64,000 nucleotides of DNA from Kumtagia sp963820075 (lineage in GTDB: Bacteria > Pseudomonadota > Alphaproteobacteria > Rhizobiales > Rhizobiaceae), in contig CAWFYS010000007.1 of assembly GCA_963820075.1 (NCBI GenBank), positions 103,739 through 167,738 on the forward strand, read 5' to 3'. Positions 35,784 to 44,970 of this stretch are shown here, piece after piece. Each line of letters opens with the position of its first letter. The first letter of the stretch is position 1. Made by a program: the position numbers and the translations under genes. Under the pieces are notes generated by a model. That model had not been told where the DNA came from, made no database searches, and worked only from the letters and a program-made list of their open reading frames with translations.

Positions 35784-36967
35784 CAAAGATGCTGGCCAGC
35801 GTCACGGGCATGGCGGAGGCGGAAATCGCCATTGCCGGCGGCGCCGACATCGTCGACCTGAAGGATCCATCCGCTGGTTCCCTGGGCGCCGTCCCGGTCG
35901 AAACCATCCGGCAAGTGGTGGCGTCGGTCGCCGGACGGCGCGAGACAAGCGCCGTCTGCGGAGATCTGCCGATGGCGCCCGAGCCGATCCGCCTCAAGGT
36001 CGAGGAGATCGTCGGCACGGGTGTCGGCTATGTCAAGATCGGCTTCTTTCCGTCAGGGCAGGCAGGCGCGTGCGGCCAAACGCTGGCGCCGATCGCCAAG
36101 CGGACGAAGCTGATTGCGGTCCTGTTTGCCGATCTTGCGCCCGACTTCGAGTTGCTGCCGCTCCTGGCGGAGAGCGGTTTCCATGGCGTGATGGTCGACA
36201 CGGCGGACAAGACGAAGGGCCGGCTGCTCGATCACCTGCCGCCCGAACATATTCCCGCCTTCATGGAACGCGCCAAGTCGCTCAATCTGAAGGCGGGATT
36301 GAGCGGTTCGCTGGAAGCGCCTGATATTCCACGGCTCCTGCCCCTTGCGCCTGACTTTCTCGGCTTTCGCGGCGCACTCTGCGGGCAGTCGCGGCGCAGC
36401 GCATCGATCGATGCCGAAGCTGTCGCGCGAATACGCGCGCTGATTCCAGAAGAACGGCAGGCGGGCCGTTCGGCCACCGTAGACTACCGGCTGCTGGCGG
36501 CGCGCGGTTATTCGCCGGGCGACGGAGAGGCGACACTCGGAACGGACAAGATTTTCGTGCGCGATCTCGTCCTGCCGGTGCACATCGGCGCCTATAGTTT
36601 CGAGCATGGCCACACGCAGAAGGTGCGCTTCGACGTTGCCGCCGATGTGCTGCGGATGACGAACAGCCCGGAGGACATGCGCCATGTCGTTTCCTACGAC
36701 ATCATCATGGATGGCATCCGCACCATCGTGGCGCGCGGCCATGTGGAACTCAGCGAGGCCCTGGCCGAACAGGTAGCAGCGCATGTGCTGGAGGATCCGC
36801 GCGTCATGCGGGTGACGGTGCGGGTGGAAAAGCTCGAACTCGGGGCCGGCGGCGTGGGCGTTGAAATCGAACGAAAGCGCGCCCGGCAGCAGCAGGCGGC
36901 ATTGCGCCCCGGCGCAACGGCCAGCGACGCCAAGGATTTCCCCGGCCGGAAAGGTGTCACTTCATGA
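35780..36967 (+). CDS. MfnB-type furan phosphate synthase fused to a FolB-like aldolase
   Basis: 395 residues, two enzymes in one chain. Residues 1-235 match (5-formylfuran-3-yl)methyl phosphate synthase: MLASVTGMAEAEIAIAGGAD, IVDLKDPSAGSLGAV with the catalytic Lys, VGYVKIGFFPSG, LAPDFLGFRGALC. This makes the furan of methanofuran from two triose phosphates. Residues about 255-375 match dihydroneopterin aldolase: DKIFVRDLVLPVHIGAYSFE, VVSYDIIMDGIRTI, HVELSEALAEQVAAHVLEDP; that step serves H4MPT pterin synthesis. The last 25 residues are a disordered tail. Confidence 0.85.
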   Translation: MTKMLASVTGMAEAEIAIAGGADIVDLKDPSAGSLGAVPVETIRQVVASVAGRRETSAVCGDLPMAPEPIRLKVEEIVGTGVGYVKIGFFPSGQAGACGQTLAPIAKRTKLIAVLFADLAPDFELLPLLAESGFHGVMVDTADKTKGRLLDHLPPEHIPAFMERAKSLNLKAGLSGSLEAPDIPRLLPLAPDFLGFRGALCGQSRRSASIDAEAVARIRALIPEERQAGRSATVDYRLLAARGYSPGDGEATLGTDKIFVRDLVLPVHIGAYSFEHGHTQKVRFDVAADVLRMTNSPEDMRHVVSYDIIMDGIRTIVARGHVELSEALAEQVAAHVLEDPRVMRVTVRVEKLELGAGGVGVEIERKRARQQQAALRPGATASDAKDFPGRKGVTS

Positions 36968-37608
36968 GGCTCGCCGTCGTCAAGCTCGGCGGCAGCACGG
37001 CGCAGGCGGCGGAAATGAACGCGTGGATCGACGCACTGGCAGCATCGAGCCTGCCGCTCGTCATCGTGCCCGGCGGCGGTCCTTTCGCCGATCAGGTGCG
37101 CGAAGCGCAGAAGCGCCTGGGCTTTTCCGACGCGGCGGCGCACGCCATGGCGATCCTCGCCATGGAGCAGTTCGGTCACGTCATCCTCGACCGGCATCAG
37201 GGGCTGACGGCGGCCCATTCGCCGGACGAGGTCAGGCAGACGCTGGTGCGCGGCCGAATTCCCGTATGGATGCCCTCGGCCATGGCCATCGGAGCGGCCG
37301 ACGTCCCGGCTTCCTGGGACATCACGTCGGATTCACTGGCCGCATGGCTCGCCGCCAAGCTCGACGCATGGGCCCTGCTCCTGATCAAGCAGACCGATGC
37401 CTTCTCGGACGCCGACGACATGGACGGCCTTGAGGCGAAGGGAGTCGTCGACGCGGCGTTCAATGAAATGCTGCCGGACGGCGTTGAGCTTCACATTGCC
37501 GGCCCGCGCGACGCGGCATCGGCCCACGCGGATCTTGCCGCCGGCAGGCTGCCGGGAACGCGGCTGCGCCTGCCCGCGAACCAGATGCGCCGGACCGCCG
37601 GGCGATGA
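36964..37608 (+). CDS. Amino acid kinase family protein, MfnE-like
   Basis: 214 residues, ATGA overlap with the fusion gene and with the next gene. KLGGSTAQAAEMNAW is the phosphate-binding start and IVPGGGPFADQVREAQ the second glycine loop of the amino acid kinase fold; ITSDSLAAWLA and LLIKQTDAF complete it. In archaea MfnE phosphorylates aminomethylfuran phosphate in methanofuran synthesis, and this is the expected role in an H4MPT cluster. Shorter than aspartokinase or UMP kinase. Confidence 0.75.
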   Translation: MRLAVVKLGGSTAQAAEMNAWIDALAASSLPLVIVPGGGPFADQVREAQKRLGFSDAAAHAMAILAMEQFGHVILDRHQGLTAAHSPDEVRQTLVRGRIPVWMPSAMAIGAADVPASWDITSDSLAAWLAAKLDAWALLLIKQTDAFSDADDMDGLEAKGVVDAAFNEMLPDGVELHIAGPRDAASAHADLAAGRLPGTRLRLPANQMRRTAGR

Positions 37609-39546
37609 CGAAACTGCACATTCCGCGCTGGGCATGGGTGTTGACCGGCTCGGGCCACTTTTTCACCGAGAGCTTTCAGCTCATCCGCGGCCTCGACCAT
37701 TGCGATATCTTCGTTTCGAAGGCAGCCAATGAAGTGATGCGCATGTACGGACTCAAGCTCGAATTTGCCGAAACGACGCGAATCCTGCACGACAAGACCG
37801 CGAGCGCGATTCCGGTCGGCGAGTTCTATCACGGCGTCTACCATACGGTTGTCGTAGCGCCCGCCAGTTCGAATACGGTCGCCAAATGTGTCTGGGGCAT
37901 TTCGGACACGCTTGCCACCAACGTCTTTGCCCAGGCGGGCAAATGCCGCGTGCCGGCGATCGTCTTTGCCTGCGACACCGCGCCGGAGCTCGAAACCATG
38001 GCGCCGCATGGCCTGGTGAAAGTGTATCCGCGCCGCATCGACCTTGAAAATACCGAACGGCTGAAAAGCTTCGAGCGTACGCAGGTGGTCGAGTTCGCTC
38101 GCCGGCCTGGTAGCGGCGATCCGCCGTGCGCCGCGCCGAACTTGGCTCCCGTGACTGAGCGGCTGGTCTTTCTCACCGGCCATCTGGCCAAGACGCGGCT
38201 GGAAAGGCTGCTTTCCGGCCTTGGCGAGACCGGGTTCGCCTGGGAGATCGTCGACATCGGCGTCAAGGTCGCGGCCCTGATGACCGAGGAGATCATCAAA
38301 CGGCGGCTGACACTGGCGGGGCACATAGACCGCATCATCTTGCCCGGCCGCTACCGGGGCGACCTCGAACGGCTGTCGGCGCATTTCGGCGTGCCCTTCG
38401 TCCGCGGTCCCGACGAAATCGCCGATCTGCCGGCCTTTCTCGGCCGGGCCGGCACGCCGCCGGACCTGTCGCGTCACGACATGCGCATTTTCGCCGAGAT
38501 CGTCGACGCGCCGGCGCTTTCCCTCGACGCGCTGCTGGCGCGGGCACGGATACTTGCCGCCGCCGGGGCCGACGTCATCGACCTCGGCTGCCTGCCCGAG
38601 ACGCGGTTCGCACTGCTCGGCGAGGCCGTGAGAGCGCTCAAGGCCGAGGGTCTTTGCGTCAGCGTCGACTCCGCCGACCTCGACGAACTCAGGACCGGAG
38701 CTGAAGCGGGCGCCGACTACGTTCTCAGCCTGGATGAGCACACGTTAAGCCTCGCACTCGATTTCCCGGTTATTCCGGTGCTGATCCCGTCCGCTCCCGG
38801 CGATCTCGATTCGCTCGGCCGCGCCATCGAGGCGGCGCAGAAGGCCGACATATCCGTTCATCGCGGACCCGGTTCTCGATCCCATCCATTTCGGCTTTGC
38901 CCGCTCGCTCGGCCGTTTCATCGAGACTCGCCGGCGCTGGCCGGAGATCGAATTGCTGATGGGCACGGGCAATTTGACCGAACTGACGGATGCCGACAGT
39001 TCCGGGGTCACGGCGCTGCTTGCCGGGCTTTGTTCGGAGCTCGAAATCCGCAACGTGCTCACTGTCCATGTCAGCCCGCACACGGTGCGGACGGTGGAGG
39101 AGCACGACATTGCGCGCCGCGTGCTGTTTGCCGCCCGCAATGACAATGCGCTGCCGCGCGGCTACCATCCCGGGCTCCTGCAGATCCATGATCGCAAGCC
39201 CTTCGCCGCTTCGGTCGAGGATATCGAAACGCTCGCCGGCGAAGTGCGCGATGCCAATTTCCGCATCGTCACGGCGGAAGATGGCATCCATGTTTTCAAC
39301 AGCAAGGGCCATGCGGTCGCGACCGACGCCTTCGCGCTGTTTGCCGGGCTCGGCGTGGAGGCCGACGGCGCGCATGCCTTCTATCTCGGCGCCGAACTGA
39401 TGAAGGCGGAGATCGCATGGCGGCTCGGCAAACGTTACGCGCAGGACGAGCCGCTGACATGGGGCGTGGCCGCGCCCGCGCCGGAGACGGACCGCACACG
39501 CCTTGCCGAGGCAGGCCATACACTGCGCGCCAGGAGTGAAAAGTAA
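37605..39546 (+). CDS. DUF6513 dihydropteroate synthase-related protein (1-base frameshift)
   Basis: The N-terminal part is in one frame (ITKLHIPRWAWVLTGSGHFF: flavoprotein/DfpA-like start) and the C-terminal part in the next. Removing one T near 38850 gives QKADIPFIADPVLDPIHFGF and a 646-residue protein. The region from AARILAAAGADVIDLGCLPE to LMGTGNLTELTDADSSGVTA is dihydropteroate-synthase-like, and such proteins are present in H4MPT clusters of methylotrophs, presumably in H4MPT synthesis. Overlaps the kinase stop and is 3 bases from the DUF447 gene. Confidence 0.75.
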
Positions 39547-39549
39547 GCC

Positions 39550-40155
39550 ATGCCTTATATTCGAGAGTCGATCATTACGTCCGTGGACAGGCTCGGAAAG
39601 GTCCATATCGCGCCGATCGGCATCATCGCCGAGAAAGACGGCTGGATAATCGCCCCGTTTCGCCCGTCGGCCACGCTTGATAATCTGCGTGAGGTGCCGG
39701 TTGCCGTCGCCAATTACACGGACGACACCCGCGTCTTCGCCGGCTGCCTGACCGGCCGCAAGGACTGGCCGACCGTTCCGGTCGAGGGCAGCCCCGTCCC
39801 TCGCCTCGCGGCGGCGCTGGCACACTCGGTGCTCAAGGTCGACAGCGTCTCCGACGATGGCGTTCGCCCGCGCTTCTTCTGCCGGGTCGCCTCGGAGCAG
39901 ACGCACGCGCCGTTCACGGGCTTCAATCGCGCCAAGGCGGCGGTTCTGGAACTCGCAATACTGGTGAGCAGACTGCACATGCTGCCGCGGGAGAAGATCG
40001 AAACCGAAATCGGATATCTGGGCATCGCGATCGACAAGACCGGCGGACCGGAAGAAAAGGAAGCCTGGGACTGGCTGATGCAGCGCGTTGATGAGCATTT
40101 TGCCCGAACGGGCACAGGCCTTAGTCTCGGCAAGATTCGCACCTTGATCACATGA
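39550..40155 (+). CDS. DUF447 family protein (FMN-binding-like fold)
   Basis: 201 residues. IRESIITSVDRLGKVHIAPIG, FRPSATLDNLREVPVAVANY and FNRAKAAVLELAILVSRLHML are the DUF447 pattern, a family with a split-barrel flavin-binding fold conserved in H4MPT-dependent methylotrophs and methanogens. The reaction is unknown; a role in H4MPT or methanofuran synthesis is likely. Follows DUF6513 by 3 bases, the last gene of the rightward run that is clearly part of the pathway. Confidence 0.75.
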   Translation: MPYIRESIITSVDRLGKVHIAPIGIIAEKDGWIIAPFRPSATLDNLREVPVAVANYTDDTRVFAGCLTGRKDWPTVPVEGSPVPRLAAALAHSVLKVDSVSDDGVRPRFFCRVASEQTHAPFTGFNRAKAAVLELAILVSRLHMLPREKIETEIGYLGIAIDKTGGPEEKEAWDWLMQRVDEHFARTGTGLSLGKIRTLIT

Positions 40156-40165
40156 AGGCTTCGAA

Positions 40166-40885
40166 ATGACCGGCCAGTTCTCAATGAACTCCTATCTTGG
40201 ACAAAGGATCCTGTCGCTTGTGAGAGACGGGGATTACGCGCACGCTGGCGAGGAAGAGGCGATAGAGCTTGCCATGTCAGGCATCGCAAAAGAGCCGTGT
40301 CGCATCATTTTGGATGCCGGCTGCGGGCGAGGCGGTACAGCCGACTATCTCCACAAGCATGGATGGGGGAACGTGATTGGCGTAGACATTCAGGCAGAAT
40401 CCATCAAGGCTGCGCAGCAAAACTACCCAAATATCAAATTCCTGGTATGCGATGTCTGCGATGTTGATCAGCGCCTGGACGAACGCCCCGATATTCTATG
40501 CATGTTCAATGCGTACTACTGCTTTCACGATCAGTTCAAGGCGCTTCAAGCTCTTCGCACGATCAGTCGCCCGCAGACCCGGATGATTATCTTCGATCAT
40601 GTCGACCGCGGCGGCTACCAAGACGACCCTTTGATGGACGCGGGGCAACCTTTTCTTCCCAATCCCTTGCGGCTCTCGGCGGTCAGAGAGCATATGACAG
40701 ATACCGGATGGCAAGCGGCCAACATCCTTGAAATTCACGATGCCTATATCGGCTGGTATACAAGCTTGGTAGACAGGATTGAACGGGCTCGCGACAAGAT
40801 AACTGCTACTGCCGGACTGATGGGGTACGAGCATGTCCGCAGCTTGTATAAAAGGTTGCTGAACGCGGCGCTGCAAAAAAGCTAG
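40166..40885 (+). CDS. Class I SAM-dependent methyltransferase, possibly acquired
   Basis: 239 residues. SAM motif I is ILDAGCGRGGTADYL (49-63), motif II VIGVDIQAES, motif post-I FLVCDVCDVDQ. The substrate-side motifs are unusual (MFNAYYCFHDQFKALQALRT), so I assign no substrate; the start MTGQFSMNSYLGQRIL is like small-molecule methyltransferases. Codon use is more AT-rich than neighbouring genes, as is the 210-base gap after it, which suggests later insertion at the end of the C1 operon. Confidence 0.65.
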   Translation: MTGQFSMNSYLGQRILSLVRDGDYAHAGEEEAIELAMSGIAKEPCRIILDAGCGRGGTADYLHKHGWGNVIGVDIQAESIKAAQQNYPNIKFLVCDVCDVDQRLDERPDILCMFNAYYCFHDQFKALQALRTISRPQTRMIIFDHVDRGGYQDDPLMDAGQPFLPNPLRLSAVREHMTDTGWQAANILEIHDAYIGWYTSLVDRIERARDKITATAGLMGYEHVRSLYKRLLNAALQKS

Positions 40886-41095
40886 GTGCGGCGATTATTA
40901 CAGCAGTGCCGGCTACCTAGCACTAGACCATCGCCACCTTTCGCCGAATAGTGAAAATTCTCTTGCTCTATTCTCTGTATTTTGAGCAATTCGGGACGCA
41001 AAACCGCTGCGCATTTTTGGAATTGCTCTTAAGGCAGTCAGCATCATCGTGTCATTTCAAATGGCTGAACCAACCGATCCGTCCTTTTCGGCGCG

Positions 41096-41467
41096 TCAGC
41101 CATTCTCTTTCAGATAATCGATGATCGCCTTGCGCTGCGCGGCATCGCTGAGCCCGCCATAGGGTTTCATTGCATTGCCATTGATCACCGCCTCGGGTTC
41201 GGCGATGAATTTGTCGAGACTGGTCTCGTCCCACGTAACACCCGAACTCTCCATTGCCGCCGAAAAGCGGTATCCGGACAACGTGCCGGCCATGCGGCCG
41301 ACGACACCGAAAAGGCTCGGGCCGAGGCGGTTGTCGCCTTGCTTGATCGTGTGGCAGGTGCGGCAGCTATTGTTGAAGGCCTGCTGACCTTCCGCCGCGG
41401 TGCCCGCGCCGGCCTGGATTGCCAAGAGGGCAGCCGCTGCCAGGACATTCAACCTGTTCCGTTTCAT
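41096..41467 (-). CDS. Class I cytochrome c, periplasmic
   Basis: 123 residues from ATG 41467 (GGAGATCAGG directly upstream). Signal peptide VLAAAALLAIQAGAGTAA, heme site CRTCH near residue 36 (NNSCRTCHTIKQG), distal Met in GNAMKPYGG near residue 100. It resembles cytochrome c2/c550 types. Its place beside H4MPT genes suggests a role in respiration of electrons from C1 oxidation. Confidence 0.85.
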   Translation of the reverse strand: MKRNRLNVLAAAALLAIQAGAGTAAEGQQAFNNSCRTCHTIKQGDNRLGPSLFGVVGRMAGTLSGYRFSAAMESSGVTWDETSLDKFIAEPEAVINGNAMKPYGGLSDAAQRKAIIDYLKENG

Positions 41468-41532
41468 CCTGATCTCCATCGGATATCAACGGGAACGCCG
41501 TGAGCGGAACGTGGTTCCTCACGGCAGCCGGT

Positions 41533-42566
41533 TCAGCGTCCAGCAAGAAGCGCCACTGCCGTTGCCGCCGCCGCATTACTGGCCTCGATGCGCACGCCGT
41601 CGTCGGCTGGAATGATATCCGCCAGATCGACGAAAGGCCGTTCCAGGCGTCGCGCCAGCCGCCCGATCTGCCAGCGCCCCGTTCCGGCGGCGACGACCGG
41701 CGCATCATCGGCGAGGCCTGCCGAGACGCGGAACGCCGCGTCGTGAATTGTCCGCAACTGCTGTTCGCTGAACCAGCGCGCCACGTCGCGCCATTCATGG
41801 TCCACGAGGTCGGCCGCATCGCGGCCCACCATGCGCGCGATTCGCGCCATCGATCCGGCCACGGTCTTTTCCTTGCCATCGGCGGCCGGATGCTTGTCAT
41901 CCGCTTCGTCGAGAACCTCCAGAATCCGGTGCGCGTCCGCCATGGAGGCGAAATATTCATTCATCAGCGGCGTCAGCCGGCCGCGCACGGGAGCCGACGA
42001 GGCTACGCCGAACAGGAAGGTTCTCGTGAAGCCCGTATAGACGAGTTCGCCGCTCGCCAGACGCTCGGCATCGGTGTAGCCGGCGTTGGCAACCTTGCCG
42101 TTCGCGCACCGCGATGATGTCGGTCGTGGTGGACCCCATGTCCACGAACAGGGCGTTTCCGGCATACTTCGCTACAAGCGTGGCGGTCGCATGCCAGTTG
42201 GCGGATGCGACATCCACGGCCATGCGCTGCCGCCTCGTCGATCCCGACGAAACCCGCGCGGCCCGCATAGATCAATTTCTCGGACGCCGGAAAGTGCTGC
42301 GCTATTCGATTGAGCAGGATTGCGACACCGGCCTCGCGCGATGGAAAAATATCCGAGAGTTCACCGGTCATGGTGAAGGCGACGAGATCGCCCCCGCCGC
42401 AGAACCGGGCGGCCTCATCCAGCGCGCAAGCCAGTCTGTCGAGCCCTTGCCACAGCGGCATGGCAATCGTGGCGGCCGCGACGACGCGGCCATCCTCGAC
42501 CCGCACCGCCTTGAGATGCGCGCCGCCAACGTCAAAGCCGACGATGATCTTCTTTCCTTTTGTCAC
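41533..42566 (-). CDS. H4MPT-linked C1 transfer pathway protein (hydantoinase/ASKHA-like), two 1-base frameshifts
   Basis: Start IIVGFDVGGAHLKAVRVEDG (ASKHA-type phosphate loop). Three frames are joined by removing one G near 42224 (giving EAAAHAVDVASANWHA) and one C near 42104 (giving IIAVANGKVANAGYTDAERL), which yields 343 residues. GNALFVDMGSTTTDII is the second nucleotide loop. It belongs to the family known only from H4MPT-dependent organisms, with a hydantoinase A/oxoprolinase-like fold; the reaction is unknown. Transcribed leftward ahead of the cytochrome gene. Confidence 0.75.
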
Positions 42567-42579
42567 GCTTCAAGCTTTC

Positions 42580-43302
42580 ATGGGCAAACGAAAGCGGGAA
42601 AGGCCGTTGCGTATCATTCCGGTTCTCGACTTGAAAGGCGGCGAGGTGGTACGCGCCGAGCAAGGTCGGCGCGACCTCTACAAGGCCATCGTCACGCCGC
42701 TGAGCGCAAGCCCGGACGCCGTGGCCGTTGCGGCCGGCTTGCGCAAGCTTTATCCATTTTCGACCTTTTACGTCGCCGATCTCGACGCAATCTGCGGCGG
42801 GCCGCCGAACGCCGCCGCGCTCGCGCGTTTGAAAGCCATGCGCGACGCGCCGGAACTCTGGGTGGACGCCGGCGTCCATGAGGCGCAGGCGCTAGAGGCG
42901 GCACTCGATGAACCTTCCGTCTGTCCCGTGCTGGGCTCCGAATCGCAGCGCGACGATGGCTTGCTTCGGCGCTTTCGAAATCACCCCGCACTTATCCTTT
43001 CGCTCGATTTCTTTGCCGACGGCTATCACGGTCCCGCTTCTTTGCTGGATGATCCCGCGCTGTGGCCGCAAAGGGTGATCGTGATGACGCTGGCCAAGGT
43101 CGGTTCCGCCGCGGGACCCGATTTCGCGCAGCTTCAGGCGATCAAGGCAAAGGCCGGGAATCGCACGGTTATTGCCGCCGGCGGCGTGCGCGACGAGCTG
43201 GATATTCGAGACCTGGCGTCGATGGGAATCGCCGCCGCGCTGGTGGCGAGTTCCCTGCACAACGGCACAATATCATCCGCGCAACTTGCGTCGCTCGGCT
43301 GA
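42580..43302 (+). CDS. HisA-like TIM-barrel protein of the H4MPT cluster
   Basis: 240 residues from ATG 42580. LRIIPVLDLKGGEVVRAEQG is the HisA/HisF start (Asp and Lys of the first strand) and VIAAGGVRDELDIRDLASMG with ALVASSLHNG is the phosphate-binding end. It is not a histidine gene by context: it is divergent from the H4MPT-linked protein gene (13-base gap) and converges on fae. HisA-like proteins are standard members of methylotroph H4MPT clusters and their substrate is unknown. Confidence 0.78.
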   Translation: MGKRKRERPLRIIPVLDLKGGEVVRAEQGRRDLYKAIVTPLSASPDAVAVAAGLRKLYPFSTFYVADLDAICGGPPNAAALARLKAMRDAPELWVDAGVHEAQALEAALDEPSVCPVLGSESQRDDGLLRRFRNHPALILSLDFFADGYHGPASLLDDPALWPQRVIVMTLAKVGSAAGPDFAQLQAIKAKAGNRTVIAAGGVRDELDIRDLASMGIAAALVASSLHNGTISSAQLASLG

Positions 43303-43320
43303 TCGAACCTGGAATGGACC

Positions 43321-43352
43321 CTTCACTCCGAATGGCGGCATTCGGAGTGAAG
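43321..43352. terminator. Bidirectional hairpin between HisA-like gene and fae
   Basis: CTTCACTCCGAATG and CATTCGGAGTGAAG form a perfect 14-base stem with loop GCGG, 18 bases after the HisA-like stop and 87 bases after the fae stop on the other strand. No T-run follows, so termination strength is uncertain. Confidence 0.7.
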
Positions 43353-43439
43353 GTCTCAGAAGCCTAGCATTGCTTTCAGCCGGCGCAACAGGCCCTCCGG
43401 CTCCGCCGGGGGCGTTGTCTGTGCGGGGCTGTCTCTTGT

Positions 43440-43946
43440 CTAGGCGCCGAACGGATGCTTCACGCTGTCGCGCTGAGCGGTGGCCTCCGCGGCTGTCGGC
43501 TTGCCGTCCACCGCGCGCTGGATCGCCTCCTTGGTCGCGCGATAGTTGTATTCCTGAATCTTGGCGTCGTCACTGGCTTCCCAATGAATAAAAACACCAA
43601 CGCATAGAAACAAATCGTCAGCCTCGTCGGCGGGAATGATCCCTTCCGCGACGCTGTCCTGCACGGCCTTCGCGACCGCGAACTGCGCCGGACCGAACAT
43701 CTGGACCGCCTGCTTGGCACCCTTGATCGTAACCTTGTTGAACATCACGGTATTGGGCTTGCAGGGTAGGTTCGGCGCAATCACCGCCAGCAGCGATGTG
43801 AAGCCGTCCTTGTTGTTGGTAAGTGCGTGGCAGAACGCCGATTCGACCGGGCTTCCTCTCGGCCCGATCAAAAGATCAATATGTGCGACCTCGTTGCCGT
43901 CGCCGATGAGCGATTCACCGACCATCACTTTCGATATCTTTGCCAT
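43440..43946 (-). CDS. fae: Formaldehyde-activating enzyme
   Basis: 168 residues from ATG 43946 (GGAGGAAACTGGC upstream, near-perfect ribosome binding site). It condenses formaldehyde with tetrahydromethanopterin. VGESLIGDGNEVAHIDLLIG at the N-terminus holds the conserved His (AHIDL), and PRGSPVESAFCHALTNNKDG, NLPCKPNTVMFNKVTIKG and IHWEASDDAKIQEYNYRATK are family hallmarks. Its strong ribosome binding site and separate position suggest high expression under its own promoter in the 147 bases before it. Confidence 0.95.
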   Translation of the reverse strand: MAKISKVMVGESLIGDGNEVAHIDLLIGPRGSPVESAFCHALTNNKDGFTSLLAVIAPNLPCKPNTVMFNKVTIKGAKQAVQMFGPAQFAVAKAVQDSVAEGIIPADEADDLFLCVGVFIHWEASDDAKIQEYNYRATKEAIQRAVDGKPTAAEATAQRDSVKHPFGA

Positions 43947-44093
43947 GCCAGTTTCCTCCAAGACATAATTATGGAGTCCAAAGGCGCCACAACCGAGCAG
44001 GCGCTCGATGGACGACTATCCTTGTTGGCAGCGTCCGGTTGATCCGGACCGGTTGGCTAGATAGCCGCGGGGGGACTTTCCCCGCTGCGAAAT

Positions 44094-44969
44094 TCAACCA
44101 TCAACAATCCGACTATGCAAGCCATCCCCTCGGAAGTGGACTAAAAGACTAGCCACCAAAAGACTTGCCACGGTCAGGTCGGCGGAAGTACCCGGATTGA
44201 GGGCGCGCTGCTTCAGCTTCCCGTCGAATTCCATGAGCAAACCAATGCGCTCCGCTTCATTGCCGGCCGCGTCGAGCGCTGCGCGCACGGCCCCGGCTTC
44301 CGTGCTTAGCCCGCCCGCCGCTTCCTCGCCATGCCTGCGCGCCACATGGCTGTCAGCAAATGCAGCAAGCAAGGTCATGTAAAGGAAGACGGTCGGCCAC
44401 ATGCCGCGCTCGCCGCGCGCCAGCGCGGCATGGAATGCCGGCAGACCGACTTCGAAGACATCTTCGAAGTCGGTCACATACTGGCGGGCGACCCTGTCCC
44501 GTCCGGCCGCAAGCCGCATTGCTTCGAGCAGATGAACTGTCGGCTCCCGGCGCACATCCTGCGTTTCGGCCGATCCAAGGCCGCCGGGCGAAGCAAGCAC
44601 GATCGCGGCAAATGCCGCCCGCGCGTCTTCGATGCTCAGGCCGTCAAGCACCCCGGCAAGATTGTCGCGAAGATTGCCGGGACGTTCGGCCGCGCGGGCC
44701 AGGGGTGCGCACAGAAGGATGATGCCGAGATTGGTGTTTGTGCCGACCGCTTGGCGCGTGGCGCGGACGGCTTCGAGAACGCGCCGGCCGACGGGCCAGC
44801 CAGGCTCGGTAAGCGGACCGGACGAAACGCGGGCGCTGACGACAAACTGCTCCGCCGACATGCCGTGTCCGCCGGCGAAGCAATGCACGTTGCCCGGCTT
44901 CAGCGCCTCGATTTCCAGCCGGCAGGCATCTTCGTAGGCGGCTCGAATCTGCTGGCGCGAAAGCCGCAT
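44094..44969 (-). CDS. OrfY-like triphosphoribosyl-dephospho-CoA synthase family protein
   Basis: 291 residues from ATG 44969, one base after the RimK-like stop. EIEALKPGNVHCFAGGHGMS (CitG-like KPGNVH motif), NTNLGIILLCAPLARAAE and TDFEDVFEVGLPAFHAALA match the CitG/MdcB fold. In methylotrophs this protein (OrfY) is needed for C1 transfer with H4MPT; its reaction is unknown. Last gene of the leftward mptG-mtdB-mch operon before fae. Confidence 0.8.
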   Translation of the reverse strand: MRLSRQQIRAAYEDACRLEIEALKPGNVHCFAGGHGMSAEQFVVSARVSSGPLTEPGWPVGRRVLEAVRATRQAVGTNTNLGIILLCAPLARAAERPGNLRDNLAGVLDGLSIEDARAAFAAIVLASPGGLGSAETQDVRREPTVHLLEAMRLAAGRDRVARQYVTDFEDVFEVGLPAFHAALARGERGMWPTVFLYMTLLAAFADSHVARRHGEEAAGGLSTEAGAVRAALDAAGNEAERIGLLMEFDGKLKQRALNPGTSADLTVASLLVASLLVHFRGDGLHSRIVDG

Positions 44970-44970
44970 G

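Noticed and set aside
37491..38741. A 416-residue minus-strand frame
   Set aside because: Antisense to the kinase and DUF6513 genes; no recognisable domain.
42580..43302. Calling the HisA-like gene hisA
   Set aside because: The family resemblance is clear but all neighbours are H4MPT genes and no other his gene is present.
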